NCBI GenBank assembly: GCA_945875845.1
Contig: CAMCMB010000059.1
Coordinates: forward strand, 1-43,831
Source: Pirellula staleyi DSM 6068
Lineage (GTDB): Bacteria > Planctomycetota > Planctomycetia > Pirellulales > Pirellulaceae
Direction: 5' to 3'
DNA length: 43,831 bases
Below the pieces are notes generated by a model. That model made no database searches and had not been told where the DNA came from. It was given only the letters and a program-made list of their open reading frames with translations. Position 1 is the first letter of the stretch. The number at the start of each line of letters is the position of its first letter. Below are positions 27,969-35,879 of this stretch, piece by piece. A program made the position numbers and the translations under genes.

Positions 27969-29618
27969 ATGACCGAAGTGAATCAGGCATATTTGCGGGC
28001 TTACCTCAAGAATCGACTTGCGCAATCGCAAACAAACGCACCTTCACAGCCGATGCGAGCGGTGCCTTCTACCGAAAGCCTAAGACTTGATCCAAGCCAC
28101 GAGCAAGCTAACTTGGTCCAAAACCAATCGTATGCCGCGCCTTTGGGTCAACCTCCATTCTCCGATCTTCCCGTTTCCGTGCCTCCGACGAATCCACCTC
28201 AAAGAAATCCCAGACCTGGGATTTGGACCCCTCACGGAGTGGAACGCGGCATGAAAGCGATGGAGCCCATGTCGCTACCAGCAGTGGTGCAAAATGGCGT
28301 TGCGGCCGTCACAAGTGAAGCAGCACAATTTCGTCGTCCAACGAGTACACCACCACAGCAGACACTAAGGGTCGACGTACCGAGCCCGCACGAATCGGTC
28401 ACTTTGAACCATTTGCCCAATTTGAACGCGACCAATCAATACGATCAAGTCATGTACGTCGACGGACTCGGTGGGCACTCAAGCCTTCATCCCACGTCCA
28501 TTTCCCGTCCAAACGAACGAACGCTCGCAGAGATAACGGAACCGATCGCATTTGGTACCGGCCTTGCAACCGCGTTCCCGAATGCCAACAGAGTGTTTGT
28601 TCAGAACTCAACGCTGGCTCAACCGGCGACCAAGGGTGGGAGCACAGGCTCAACGTTTCGGCCATCGGTTGTTCCGATAGCAACGCCAGTCAACCACCGA
28701 ATCGATCCACCGCATCGCTCCACTCGCGTTGCCCCGGTCAAACCAATGGTTTCTGTCAAGTTACCACCCGCATCGTCACCATCGTCACCATCGTCACCAT
28801 CGTCACCATCGTCACCATCGTCACCATCGTCACCATCGTCACCATCGTCACCATCGCAAGCTTCGCTTGAAACGCAAGCTTCGCTTGAAACGCAACCTGC
28901 GCTTGAAACGCAACCTGCGAAGCTTCCGGTTTCTCCTCCCGCTCCAGCAACTTTCGCACCGATTTGGGAAGTGGACTCTTTCCTTTGGCCGGAAGTGGTC
29001 AAACGAATTGAGGAGTCACAACCCGATGCGTTTCACCAAATCGGAAAGCACCTGAGACTCGCCAATAGCGATGGACTCAAAGTAATGGCGATTACGAGCG
29101 GAGAACGTGGTGTCGGTCGGAGTACAGTGGCTATGCACATGGCGCGTTGCGCCGCGTCGCGCGGTCTGCGAGTCGCGTTGATCGATGGAGATACTTCGTG
29201 TCCTAGCTTGATCGATCAGCTAAGGCTCGACATCGAGCATGGTTGGCAGGATTGCTTGTTTGAGAATGTGCCGCTGAACGAAGTTGCCATTCATTCGATC
29301 AATGACGGCATCACCCTCTTTCCTTTGACTTGCGTTATCTCGCAGAAGGAAGTGCGCGCCAATCTGCATCGAATGGCAAAACTGATCAAACGTATCTCGA
29401 CAGAGTTCGACATGGTCTTCATCGATGCCAATCGCCTAAACCTTGAGCAACGCGACATCGCCGGTGTAGCTCAAGAATCAATTGTAGATGCGGCCATCGT
29501 CGTCGTAGACACGGAACTCAGTGTCAAGGAAAAGGTGGATTCCGCAGTAAGTATCCTTCAAGGGATGGGGCTATCGTCGATTGGACTGGTTGAGAACTTC
29601 CAGTCCATTGCCACCTAA
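27969..29618 (+). CDS. Pro/Ser-rich protein with C-terminal MinD/CpsD-like ATPase fold and altered Walker A
   Basis: 549 residues from the ATG at 27969 (GGA seven bases upstream); an ATG at 27957 is the alternative. The first 340 residues are Pro/Ser/Thr-rich and probably disordered. They include nine SSP units and four hexapeptides of the QASLET type. From about 370 there is a P-loop fold related to the BY-kinase/CpsD and MinD/ParA group: MAITSGERGVGRSTVAMHMA, LRVALIDGDTSCPSLIDQL, and FDMVFIDAN as Walker B. The Walker A lysine is Arg384 (GERGVGRST). There is no C-terminal tyrosine cluster and no membrane helix, so it is not a normal BY-kinase. It may bind nucleotide weakly, or act as a scaffold for the ATPase encoded 46 bp downstream. 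Confidence 0.75.
   Translation: MTEVNQAYLRAYLKNRLAQSQTNAPSQPMRAVPSTESLRLDPSHEQANLVQNQSYAAPLGQPPFSDLPVSVPPTNPPQRNPRPGIWTPHGVERGMKAMEPMSLPAVVQNGVAAVTSEAAQFRRPTSTPPQQTLRVDVPSPHESVTLNHLPNLNATNQYDQVMYVDGLGGHSSLHPTSISRPNERTLAEITEPIAFGTGLATAFPNANRVFVQNSTLAQPATKGGSTGSTFRPSVVPIATPVNHRIDPPHRSTRVAPVKPMVSVKLPPASSPSSPSSPSSPSSPSSPSSPSSPSSPSQASLETQASLETQPALETQPAKLPVSPPAPATFAPIWEVDSFLWPEVVKRIEESQPDAFHQIGKHLRLANSDGLKVMAITSGERGVGRSTVAMHMARCAASRGLRVALIDGDTSCPSLIDQLRLDIEHGWQDCLFENVPLNEVAIHSINDGITLFPLTCVISQKEVRANLHRMAKLIKRISTEFDMVFIDANRLNLEQRDIAGVAQESIVDAAIVVVDTELSVKEKVDSAVSILQGMGLSSIGLVENFQSIAT
28773..28856 (+). repeat. In-frame 9-bp minisatellite encoding (Ser-Ser-Pro)9
   Basis: TCGTCACCA is repeated nine times without change (28773-28853), with a further TCG. 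Identical codon use in all units points to recent slippage expansion. Length changes would stay in frame. Confidence 0.95.
28857..28928 (+). repeat. Four 18-bp tandem units inside the CpsD-like gene
   Basis: CAAGCTTCGCTTGAAACG occurs twice identically, followed by CAACCTGCGCTTGAAACG and a decayed fourth unit. They encode QASLET, QASLET, QPALET and QPAKLP, directly after the SSP array. Confidence 0.9.
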
Positions 29619-29664
29619 CGTCGGAAGACTAAGCTTCAACAACCTTTCATTTAAGATCGCTTTC

Positions 29665-30501
29665 ATGTACGAAGCATATTGGGGACTGCAGAGCCGTCCG
29701 TTTGATAACCGAGTGGACACCGGCTCATACTACCCTTCCGAATCGCATCATGCGGCCTTACTGAAGCTGCATTATGCTATTGAAACGAGGCGCGCTGTAG
29801 CGGTCGTGTGCGGTGAACCAGGACTTGGCAAAACCATGTTGTTGGATTCTGTGCTCGCTCAATGTCCTGAGTTCATAACTCCGACGATACGTGTCGTCTA
29901 TCCTGCCATGCCCCCCGAACAGTTGCTTCGATATATCGCGAGACAATTAGCTCCCCAGGAAGGCTCGGACACGATCGGCGGAATCGGGCAATCGATTGAA
30001 ACCATTGAGCGCGTGCTTAGACGCAATGTTCTTGAGAAACAGCATGCCCTAATTGCAATTGATGAAGCCCATCTGCTTGAAAGTTTTGGCTCGCTTGAAC
30101 CGCTGCGATTGCTGCTAAACCTTGCAACCGAATTTTCGCAAACCGAGACAGCGATGACTGTGGTCTTGTCAGGATCACCGGTTTTATTAGCCCATCTCGC
30201 TAGGTATTCCGCCCTCGAGGATCGCGTCGCCGCACGCTGTGTTCTGGAACGATTCAATGAGACCGAAACAACGGATTACATCCAGCATCGACTAAAAGCA
30301 GCGGGTTGGAACAAAAAGCATATGTTCGACGAGGAAGCAATTGGCTTGATCCAACAATTGACGCTTGGAGTTCCCCGCAAAATCAATCGCTTGTGCGATT
30401 TGTCGCTCATGGTCGCATTCGCTCAGGATCGAACTCGAATCGATTCAACCTCGATCGAAAATGCGAACGCGGAACTGTCCGCTCAAAAACACGCGGCATA
30501 G
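29665..30501 (+). CDS. ExeA/GspA-like AAA ATPase
   Basis: A 278-residue ATPase of the ExeA / secretion-ATPase group, which also includes the ATPase of PEP-CTERM/exopolysaccharide loci. Family opening MYEAYWGLQSRPFDNRVDTG is at residue 1, followed by SESHHAALLKLHYAI. Walker A is GEPGLGKT (50-57), Walker B ALIAIDEAHLL (Asp133, Glu134), sensor region VVLSGSPVLLAHL, then the C-terminal winged lid with GVPRKINRLCDLSLMVA. I use the ATG at 29665 because the family starts there; an upstream ATG at 29581 would overlap the previous gene. There is no C-terminal peptidoglycan-binding domain of full ExeA. All catalytic residues are present, so this is probably the active motor of the three-gene cluster. 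Confidence 0.85.
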   Translation: MYEAYWGLQSRPFDNRVDTGSYYPSESHHAALLKLHYAIETRRAVAVVCGEPGLGKTMLLDSVLAQCPEFITPTIRVVYPAMPPEQLLRYIARQLAPQEGSDTIGGIGQSIETIERVLRRNVLEKQHALIAIDEAHLLESFGSLEPLRLLLNLATEFSQTETAMTVVLSGSPVLLAHLARYSALEDRVAARCVLERFNETETTDYIQHRLKAAGWNKKHMFDEEAIGLIQQLTLGVPRKINRLCDLSLMVAFAQDRTRIDSTSIENANAELSAQKHAA

Positions 30502-30586
30502 ACCCTGACGGCGTTTCCTGCTTTTTATCCACCACATCGGTTCCCGGGAATTGACAGACGATCGGTGGAACGTCATATTGCCATTG

Positions 30587-30792
30587 TTCGTGGTGATGAG
30601 CTTGCGGGATGATCGCAACTCATGAACAGGGAACTCCGGTGAAACTCCGGGACGGTCCGGCCGCTGTGAACTGCTTTTGAGCCCGACGCTCAAACCCGAA
30701 AATCCTTCTAAGTTTGAAGTGCCATTGCTCGCAAACGCGAGTGAGAAGGTGGAGATTTTCGGTCGGCAGTAAGTCAGAAGACCTACCACGGA
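30587..30792 (+). promoter_or_regulatory. Cobalamin (B12) riboswitch aptamer
   Basis: The conserved core is present: AGGGAACTCCGGTGAAACTC from 30628, then GGCCGCTGTGAAC near 30659, and the B12 box AGTAAGTCAGAAGACCTACC at 30768-30787. Closing helix P1 is CGTGGT (30589-30594) with ACCACG (30785-30790). A P2-like stem pairs ATGAG/CTCAT and TTGCG/CGCAA just inside. The spacer carries further stems (GAGC..GCTC; CTCGC..GCGAG). Binding of adenosyl- or aquocobalamin would turn down the downstream operon (DUF1559, cobQ onward). It lies 85 bases after the ATPase stop, and so starts a new unit. Confidence 0.96.
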
Positions 30793-30973
30793 ATAGATGA
30801 TTAGTGCCCTCCTGGATTGGGGCGTTCATTGCAGAAGATTGATTTTTGCGAGTCGCTCTCTGGGTTTTGGTTGGTTGGTAGGTCGGTCTATCTCTCGCCA
30901 TCGTTTCCACCCGTGTGCATTCTCGCAATCACACGCGACGCATCGGAAGCGATTTTGAGATAGGGGTATTGCG
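30793..30973 (+). promoter_or_regulatory. Riboswitch expression platform / leader
   Basis: 180 bases without a gene between aptamer and first start codon. A hairpin CGTGTG/CACACG with a 12-base loop is at 30912-30935. There is no GC-stem with T-run, so an intrinsic terminator is not evident. The TAGGGG before the DUF1559 start suggests translational control, but I could not trace the switch helix. Confidence 0.5.
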
Positions 30974-31987
30974 ATGATTCGATTTTTTCGTGCTCACTCA
31001 AGGCATGGCTTCACGTTAGTAGAGTTGCTGGTGGTCATTTCGATCATCGGAATTATGGTTGGTTTGCTGCTACCAGCAGTCCAGGCGGCTCGCGAAGCCG
31101 CTCGTCGCATGCAGTGCGGCAACAACTTGAAACAACTGGGTTTGTCACTTCACAATTACGAGTCTGCGTTTCGGGTCTGGCCAGCGCACTCTTCCGGTCC
31201 AACTCAGGGCCCCGGCTACACTGCCCGCCGAGCGAGTTGGTTCACCGCTATCTTGTCGTTCGTTGAGCAAGATGGTCTCTTGAAACAGTATGACGCTTCA
31301 AAACATTGGCACGACCCAGCGAACGTTGGCTCGGTTTTGACCAACGTGCCCGTGATGCGATGCCCATCGTCGCCGGACCGAGAGGGGTTCGAATGGACTG
31401 TTCTAGTGGACTACGCCAATGCATCAACTGCAACTGCATCCCTCGGGCCCCGCAGTTTTTACAAGGGTGCGATTACCGATTATTCCAATGTTGGCGGAGT
31501 CGGCACACAGTTAAACGCTGTCTTGCCCGTGCGACTTTCCGACCCATTGAATTGCGGCATCTTAAAGGGGACCGCTTCGCGATTGTCCGAAGTTACGGAC
31601 GGACTGTCGAATACGTTATTGGTGGTCGAATGTGCGGGACGACCCAATTTGTACCAGAACGGTCGGTTGATTCCGGACGGGACAACCAAGAAAACGTGGA
31701 GCGGTTCCTCAGGTGTCACGCGTCCCTTTCCAACCGGTGGCGTTTGGGCGAGTCACAACAAAGGCTTTTTAGTGGACGGCGCTCTTGCGGATGGCAACAC
31801 GTTGATTCGGCCAGGAACGTGCTCGGTCAACTGTAGCAACGATAACGAAGTTTACTCGTTTCACACCGGTGGAGCGGAAGTATTGATGGCAGATGGTTCC
31901 GTCCGATATCTTTCGTCATCTGTGTCAATCGATCAACTTGCAGCCTTGGTGAGCCGGGATGGCTCAGAGGTTGTTTCCGTTGAGTAG
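30974..31987 (+). CDS. DUF1559 pilin-like protein, first gene under the B12 riboswitch
   Basis: A 337-residue protein with a type IV pilin/pseudopilin start. A short basic leader is followed by GFTLVELLVVISIIGIMVG, with prepilin peptidase cleavage after Gly12 and N-methylation of Phe13 expected. LLPAVQAAREAARRMQCGNN then leads into the DUF1559 domain (LKQLGLSLHNYES). The C-terminal family motif HTGGAEVLMADGSVRYLS (H-x9-DG) is near residue 295. Four further cysteines may form disulfides. DUF1559 proteins are very numerous in planctomycetes and mostly of unknown role. This copy lies directly behind the cobalamin riboswitch and 54 bases before cobQ, with no visible terminator between them, so it is probably controlled by B12. 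A role at the cell surface in corrinoid capture is inference. Confidence 0.92.
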   Translation: MIRFFRAHSRHGFTLVELLVVISIIGIMVGLLLPAVQAAREAARRMQCGNNLKQLGLSLHNYESAFRVWPAHSSGPTQGPGYTARRASWFTAILSFVEQDGLLKQYDASKHWHDPANVGSVLTNVPVMRCPSSPDREGFEWTVLVDYANASTATASLGPRSFYKGAITDYSNVGGVGTQLNAVLPVRLSDPLNCGILKGTASRLSEVTDGLSNTLLVVECAGRPNLYQNGRLIPDGTTKKTWSGSSGVTRPFPTGGVWASHNKGFLVDGALADGNTLIRPGTCSVNCSNDNEVYSFHTGGAEVLMADGSVRYLSSSVSIDQLAALVSRDGSEVVSVE

Positions 31988-32041
31988 CGACTCCAATACA
32001 CTCTGGCCCGCTTACCTTTCCCATCCAACGAACGGTCTGTC

Positions 32042-33589
32042 ATGAAAGCGAAAACGTTGATGGTCATGGGAACCAGTTCTTCGGCAGGCAAGAGCCTACT
32101 GACGGCGGCGCTTTGTCGTTGCTTTTCAAGACGTGGAATCCTTGTTGCTCCCTTCAAAGCACAAAACATGTCCAACAACGCAGCGGTTTGCGCGGACGGC
32201 ACTGAAATCGGTCGGTCCCAAGCGCTACAAGCATTGGCAGCGGGCGTGCCGCCTTGCTCGGACATGAATCCCATCTTGCTAAAGCCCGAGGGAGATTCTC
32301 GCTCTCAAGTCATTGTCAACGGACGACCGCTCGAAACGCTCGATGCAGCAGACTACTTCCAACGCCGCGCCAAATTGTGGCCACATGTTACTTCCGCGTT
32401 GGATCGCTTGCGATGCGAATTTGATTTAGTCGTTATCGAAGGGGCTGGTAGTCCAGCGGAATTAAATCTGTCCGACGTCGAGATTGTCAATATGTCAGTG
32501 GCCCGCTACTGCCGATCGCCCGTCGTGCTCGTGGGCGACATCGAACGAGGTGGCGTATTTGCTCAATTGCTCGGAACATTATGGCTGCTCGAACCGGACG
32601 ATCGAGCCCTAATTTGCGGTCTGATCGTGAACAAATTTCGGGGTGACCTGTCGTTGTTCGATCGAGGCGTCGAACTGCTCGAACAACGTGGCGGTGTACC
32701 CGTTCTCGGTGTTTTGCCCTGGATCGATGCACTTCATTTGCCGGAAGAGGACGCAGTTGCCTTGAGTGCACTGATGCCCTCGCAAGAAACGACCCTGGAT
32801 GACTCCAAGATCGATATTGCTGTCATCCATTTTCCCCATATTTCGAACTTTGACGATTTCGATCTACTCCTTCGTGAGCCCTGCGTCAATCTTCGCTATG
32901 TCCGATCGGCCGACCGACTGGGCAAGCCAGATGTGGTAATTTTGCCGGGTACGAAAAATACGATCGGCGATCTGGAGTGGCTAAAATCGACTGGTATGGC
33001 AACTCAGGTGCAGCAGTGTGTTCAGTCGGGAGTTCAAGTGGTAGGAATATGTGGTGGCTATCAAATGCTTGGCAACGACATCCACAACCCGCATTGCGTT
33101 GAAACCAATGCTGTTTCTGCCCGTGGCCTCGGTATGCTCGACATTGAAACCACGTTTTACACCGAAAAGCAGACTCGCCAAATCCAGATGCGATTGATCG
33201 ACGAGGCCGTCGTGCCCGGCCTGATCGGCGAAACGTTATCGGGTTACGAGATTCATTCGGGCCGGACCAACTCGCGTTCCTCATGGCTCGCACGCATTGA
33301 AACGGACAATTCGTCAAACTTGCTCGGGCAGGATGGTGCTCATTCGAGGCACGGTCAGGTTTGGGGATGCTACCTCCACGGCTTGTTTGACAACGATCCA
33401 TTCCGTTCCGCTTGGCTTCGCAAGCTAGGTGCCACGACATTCTTTTCCGATTCAAGTTCGGGTCGAGCGAGCATTGAACTGTCGCTCGATCGATTGGCCG
33501 ATGCGTTTGAAAAGCATGTCGATTTTGATCAAATCATGAAACTTACCTTCCACTCAAATTTGCCTCTCGAGACCCAATATGCAGGATGA
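32042..33589 (+). CDS. cobQ: Cobyric acid synthase (glutamine-hydrolysing)
   Basis: A 515-residue enzyme (CobQ/CbiP) that amidates carboxylates b, d, e and g of adenosylcobyrinic a,c-diamide, using glutamine and ATP. The N-terminal synthetase domain has P-loop GTSSSAGKSLLTAALCR, APFKAQNMSNNAAVCADG, EIGRSQALQALAAG and MNPILLKPEGDSRSQVI. The C-terminal class I glutamine amidotransferase domain has GICGGYQMLG (nucleophile Cys337) and the His motif WGCYLHGLFDND. The family joint motif LPGTKNTIGDL is present. It overlaps cobO by 11 bases. All key residues look intact. Confidence 0.97.
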   Translation: MKAKTLMVMGTSSSAGKSLLTAALCRCFSRRGILVAPFKAQNMSNNAAVCADGTEIGRSQALQALAAGVPPCSDMNPILLKPEGDSRSQVIVNGRPLETLDAADYFQRRAKLWPHVTSALDRLRCEFDLVVIEGAGSPAELNLSDVEIVNMSVARYCRSPVVLVGDIERGGVFAQLLGTLWLLEPDDRALICGLIVNKFRGDLSLFDRGVELLEQRGGVPVLGVLPWIDALHLPEEDAVALSALMPSQETTLDDSKIDIAVIHFPHISNFDDFDLLLREPCVNLRYVRSADRLGKPDVVILPGTKNTIGDLEWLKSTGMATQVQQCVQSGVQVVGICGGYQMLGNDIHNPHCVETNAVSARGLGMLDIETTFYTEKQTRQIQMRLIDEAVVPGLIGETLSGYEIHSGRTNSRSSWLARIETDNSSNLLGQDGAHSRHGQVWGCYLHGLFDNDPFRSAWLRKLGATTFFSDSSSGRASIELSLDRLADAFEKHVDFDQIMKLTFHSNLPLETQYAG

Positions 33590-34193
33590 CATCAACGAAC
33601 AGCACCGACTACGGATGGTTCGTATCAACGAAGCCAAGGATCGGCAGCTTGCAAGCGCCACCAAAGAAAAGGGGCTGATCATCGTTCATACGGGGGCAGG
33701 CAAAGGGAAATCGACCGCAGCCTTTGGGATGGCCATCCGCTCCTTGGGGCAGGGAATGAAAGTTGGCATTGTGCAGTTCATCAAAGGAGCGATTCCAACC
33801 GGTGAAGCAGCCTTCTTTCAGAAACTTGCCTTGTCCGGCATGCCCGTCGAGATGCATACGCTCGGCGAGGGTTTTACCTGGAAAACACAAGATCTCGAAC
33901 GTGACATAGCAACTGCCCAGAAGGGCTGGCAGAAAGCGGTCGAGCTGTTGCGTGACCCGACGATCGATCTAGTCATTCTCGATGAACTCAACATCGCCAC
34001 GAAATACAACTACATCGCTACTTCGGTCGTGGTGGAGGAACTGCAGACCAAGCGTCCCATGCTGCACGTTGTCCTGACCGGCCGAAACGCGAGTCCCGAA
34101 ATCATTGAGATTGCCGACCTGGTTTCGGAAATGAAAGTGGTAAAGCATCCGTACGCACATGGAATCCAACCTCAGCGTGGAGTGGAATTCTGA
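33579..34193 (+). CDS. cobO: Cob(I)yrinic acid a,c-diamide adenosyltransferase
   Basis: A 204-residue CobA/CobO/BtuR-type enzyme that transfers the 5'-deoxyadenosyl group of ATP to Co(I) corrinoids. The P-loop HTGAGKGKSTAAFGMA is at 37-52. Further marks are GMKVGIVQFIKGA, LGEGFTWKTQD, DLVILDELNIATKYNYI and VVLTGRNASPEIIEIADLVS with MKVVKHPY. The length is as usual for the family. The start lies within the end of cobQ, and the stop shares one base with the cobP start (TGATG), so translation is probably coupled. Confidence 0.96.
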   Translation: MQDDINEQHRLRMVRINEAKDRQLASATKEKGLIIVHTGAGKGKSTAAFGMAIRSLGQGMKVGIVQFIKGAIPTGEAAFFQKLALSGMPVEMHTLGEGFTWKTQDLERDIATAQKGWQKAVELLRDPTIDLVILDELNIATKYNYIATSVVVEELQTKRPMLHVVLTGRNASPEIIEIADLVSEMKVVKHPYAHGIQPQRGVEF

Positions 34194-34864
34194 TGCAAGT
34201 CGACAAAGCAGATTCGAGGGGCTCAATCGCACTGATTGTCGGTGGAGTGAGAAGTGGCAAGAGTCGATTCGCTCAAGAGTTGGCGAAACGTCTTGGCGGT
34301 GATGACGTGTTGTTCGTTGCCACGGCGGAATCTCGCGATGGAGAAATGTCGCGACGCATTGAACACCACCGCCAATCGAGACCAGTTTCCTGGCGGACGC
34401 TTGAGCAACCGCTTGGAACAGGTGCTGCGCTAGCAGCCAAGAGCACTTTGCCTGCCGTCGTACTCATCGATTGCATGACGTTGCTGGTGAGCAACATCCT
34501 TTGCGATGGGATGGCGGTCATGAACGATTCGTCGGGAGAACGCGAAATCGCAGCGGGAATCCATGCCGTGCAAACGCGGGTGCAAGCCGAAGTCGATGCG
34601 ATTCTCGAGGTCGCGATGGAGCGAGCAACGACGATCATCATCGTGTCCGGTGAAGTGGGGGCCGGGATCGTTCCAGAGCATGCATTGGGTCGCGCGTTTC
34701 GGGACCTATTGGGATGGGCCAACCAATGCATCGCTAAGCAGGCCGCCGTAACCTATTGGATGATTGCAGGTTTGCCAATCAACGCCAGCGCATTGGCCAC
34801 GAGTATTGAGGATGCAGCCATAAAACTTTGCCAAGGCAAACGACAGGAGAATCAAGTTGGCTGA
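34193..34864 (+). CDS. cobP: Adenosylcobinamide kinase / adenosylcobinamide-phosphate guanylyltransferase
   Basis: A 223-residue bifunctional CobP/CobU enzyme. It phosphorylates adenosylcobinamide and then transfers GMP to give adenosylcobinamide-GDP. The P-loop LIVGGVRSGKSRFAQELA covers 17-24. Next are VLFVATAESRDGEMSRRIEH and HRQSRP, where His58 or His59 should be the guanylylated residue, and VVLIDCMTLLVSNIL. The C-terminal VSGEVGAGIVPEHALGRAFR and GWANQCIAKQA are typical. It is somewhat longer than E. coli CobU. It overlaps cobO by one base and btuF by eight bases. Confidence 0.95.
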   Translation: MQVDKADSRGSIALIVGGVRSGKSRFAQELAKRLGGDDVLFVATAESRDGEMSRRIEHHRQSRPVSWRTLEQPLGTGAALAAKSTLPAVVLIDCMTLLVSNILCDGMAVMNDSSGEREIAAGIHAVQTRVQAEVDAILEVAMERATTIIIVSGEVGAGIVPEHALGRAFRDLLGWANQCIAKQAAVTYWMIAGLPINASALATSIEDAAIKLCQGKRQENQVG

Positions 34865-35879
34865 ACAAAAACGGGCAACAGTCCTGAACGTGTGCTCATT
34901 GAGTGTGATGTTTTGTGTGGCGGTCGGTTGCCATCCGGATTCGGTGCCGCCGCCGTCGTCGTCGAGTCACTCAAGTTTAGTTCAGAAGATTGTTTCGAGC
35001 GATACGGGGGAGAGTGTGCCTTTCGCTACCGAAGTGGTGGTGACTGACCGATTAGGGCGTTCGATCGCATTTCCGAGGCCACCTCGGAGAATCATTTCGC
35101 TTTCCCCCTCGACGACAGAACTGCTTTTTGCCATTGAGGGCGGTTCCGCCTTGGTAGGCGCCACTTCGAATTGCAATTATCCGCCGCAAGCTCTCTCGGT
35201 CCAACGGATCGGCGGTGGTACTTTGGAAGGAATCAGTCGCGAAATCCTTGTTGGACTTGAACCGGATTTGGTTCTTTGCAAATGGGATAGCCATAAGCCG
35301 CTGATCCCTCTGCTGGAGCAACTTGGCATTCCAGTGATCGCGTTAGGGCCTGAGACGCTCGACGAACTTTTCGGGGAGGCTCGGCTTTTGGGTCGTGTAA
35401 CGGGGCACGTATCGGAAGCCGAGGTATTGATTGGTGCAATGTCGGCTCGGCTTGCGACGCTCGTCGCTCGCGTGAAGACGATCCCTCTAGAGAATCAACG
35501 TTCCGTATTTTACGAAGTCTGGGACGATCCGTTGATGACCGCCGGGCCGCAGTCCTTTATTGGCGAGATTATCCGACTTGGACATATGAGAAACATTTTC
35601 TCAGATGCGGAAGTGCGTTATCCCAAGGTGAGCGCGGAAGCGGTTCTGGCTCGAAACCCCGATGTTATTCTTGCTCCATCGACTCATGGCGAAAAGGTTG
35701 AGTTTGACCGGTTGGCCTCCCGTCCAGGTTGGAGCAGTTTGACCGCTATCGAAAGAAGACAGGTTTTTCTCATCGATGGCGATCAAATCTCACGATGCGG
35801 ACCCAGGCTATTGGATGCATTGGAGCAGATGCTCAATGCGGTTTACCCCATCAGCAACACGAAGGTGACTTCACCTTGA
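34857..35879 (+). CDS. btuF: Corrinoid ABC transporter substrate-binding protein (BtuF-like, probable lipoprotein)
   Basis: A 340-residue periplasmic binding protein of the BtuF/FepB cluster (helical backbone). I take the TTG at 34857: AGGAG stands seven bases upstream and overlaps the end of cobP. The first ATG (34908) would cut off most of the export signal. SLSVMFCVAVGCHPD has a lipobox-like VGC at about residue 25, so membrane anchoring is likely. The binding domain starts with RRIISLSPSTTELLFAIEGG and has ALVGATSNCNYPP, GISREILVGLEPDLVLCKWD and YEVWDDPLMTAGPQSFIGEI. The genes for permease and ATPase follow. The corrinoid substrate is inferred from the riboswitch and operon; the fold alone could also fit a siderophore. 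Confidence 0.92.
   Translation: MAEQKRATVLNVCSLSVMFCVAVGCHPDSVPPPSSSSHSSLVQKIVSSDTGESVPFATEVVVTDRLGRSIAFPRPPRRIISLSPSTTELLFAIEGGSALVGATSNCNYPPQALSVQRIGGGTLEGISREILVGLEPDLVLCKWDSHKPLIPLLEQLGIPVIALGPETLDELFGEARLLGRVTGHVSEAEVLIGAMSARLATLVARVKTIPLENQRSVFYEVWDDPLMTAGPQSFIGEIIRLGHMRNIFSDAEVRYPKVSAEAVLARNPDVILAPSTHGEKVEFDRLASRPGWSSLTAIERRQVFLIDGDQISRCGPRLLDALEQMLNAVYPISNTKVTSP

Noticed and set aside
28773-28928. Possible CRISPR array
   Set aside because: Units are contiguous without spacers and lie in frame inside a coding gene.
28619-29002. Antisense open frames over the SSP array (repeating MVT or DDG)
   Set aside because: They are produced by the 9-bp repeat being open in several frames; the plus-strand gene covers the region with family-like sequence.
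27969-29618. Ordinary BY-kinase (CpsD/Wzc)
   Set aside because: The Walker A lysine is missing, there is no Tyr-rich tail and no membrane adaptor domain.
35729-35875. Upstream start for btuC
   Set aside because: It overlaps btuF by about 150 bases and encodes polar, non-family sequence.
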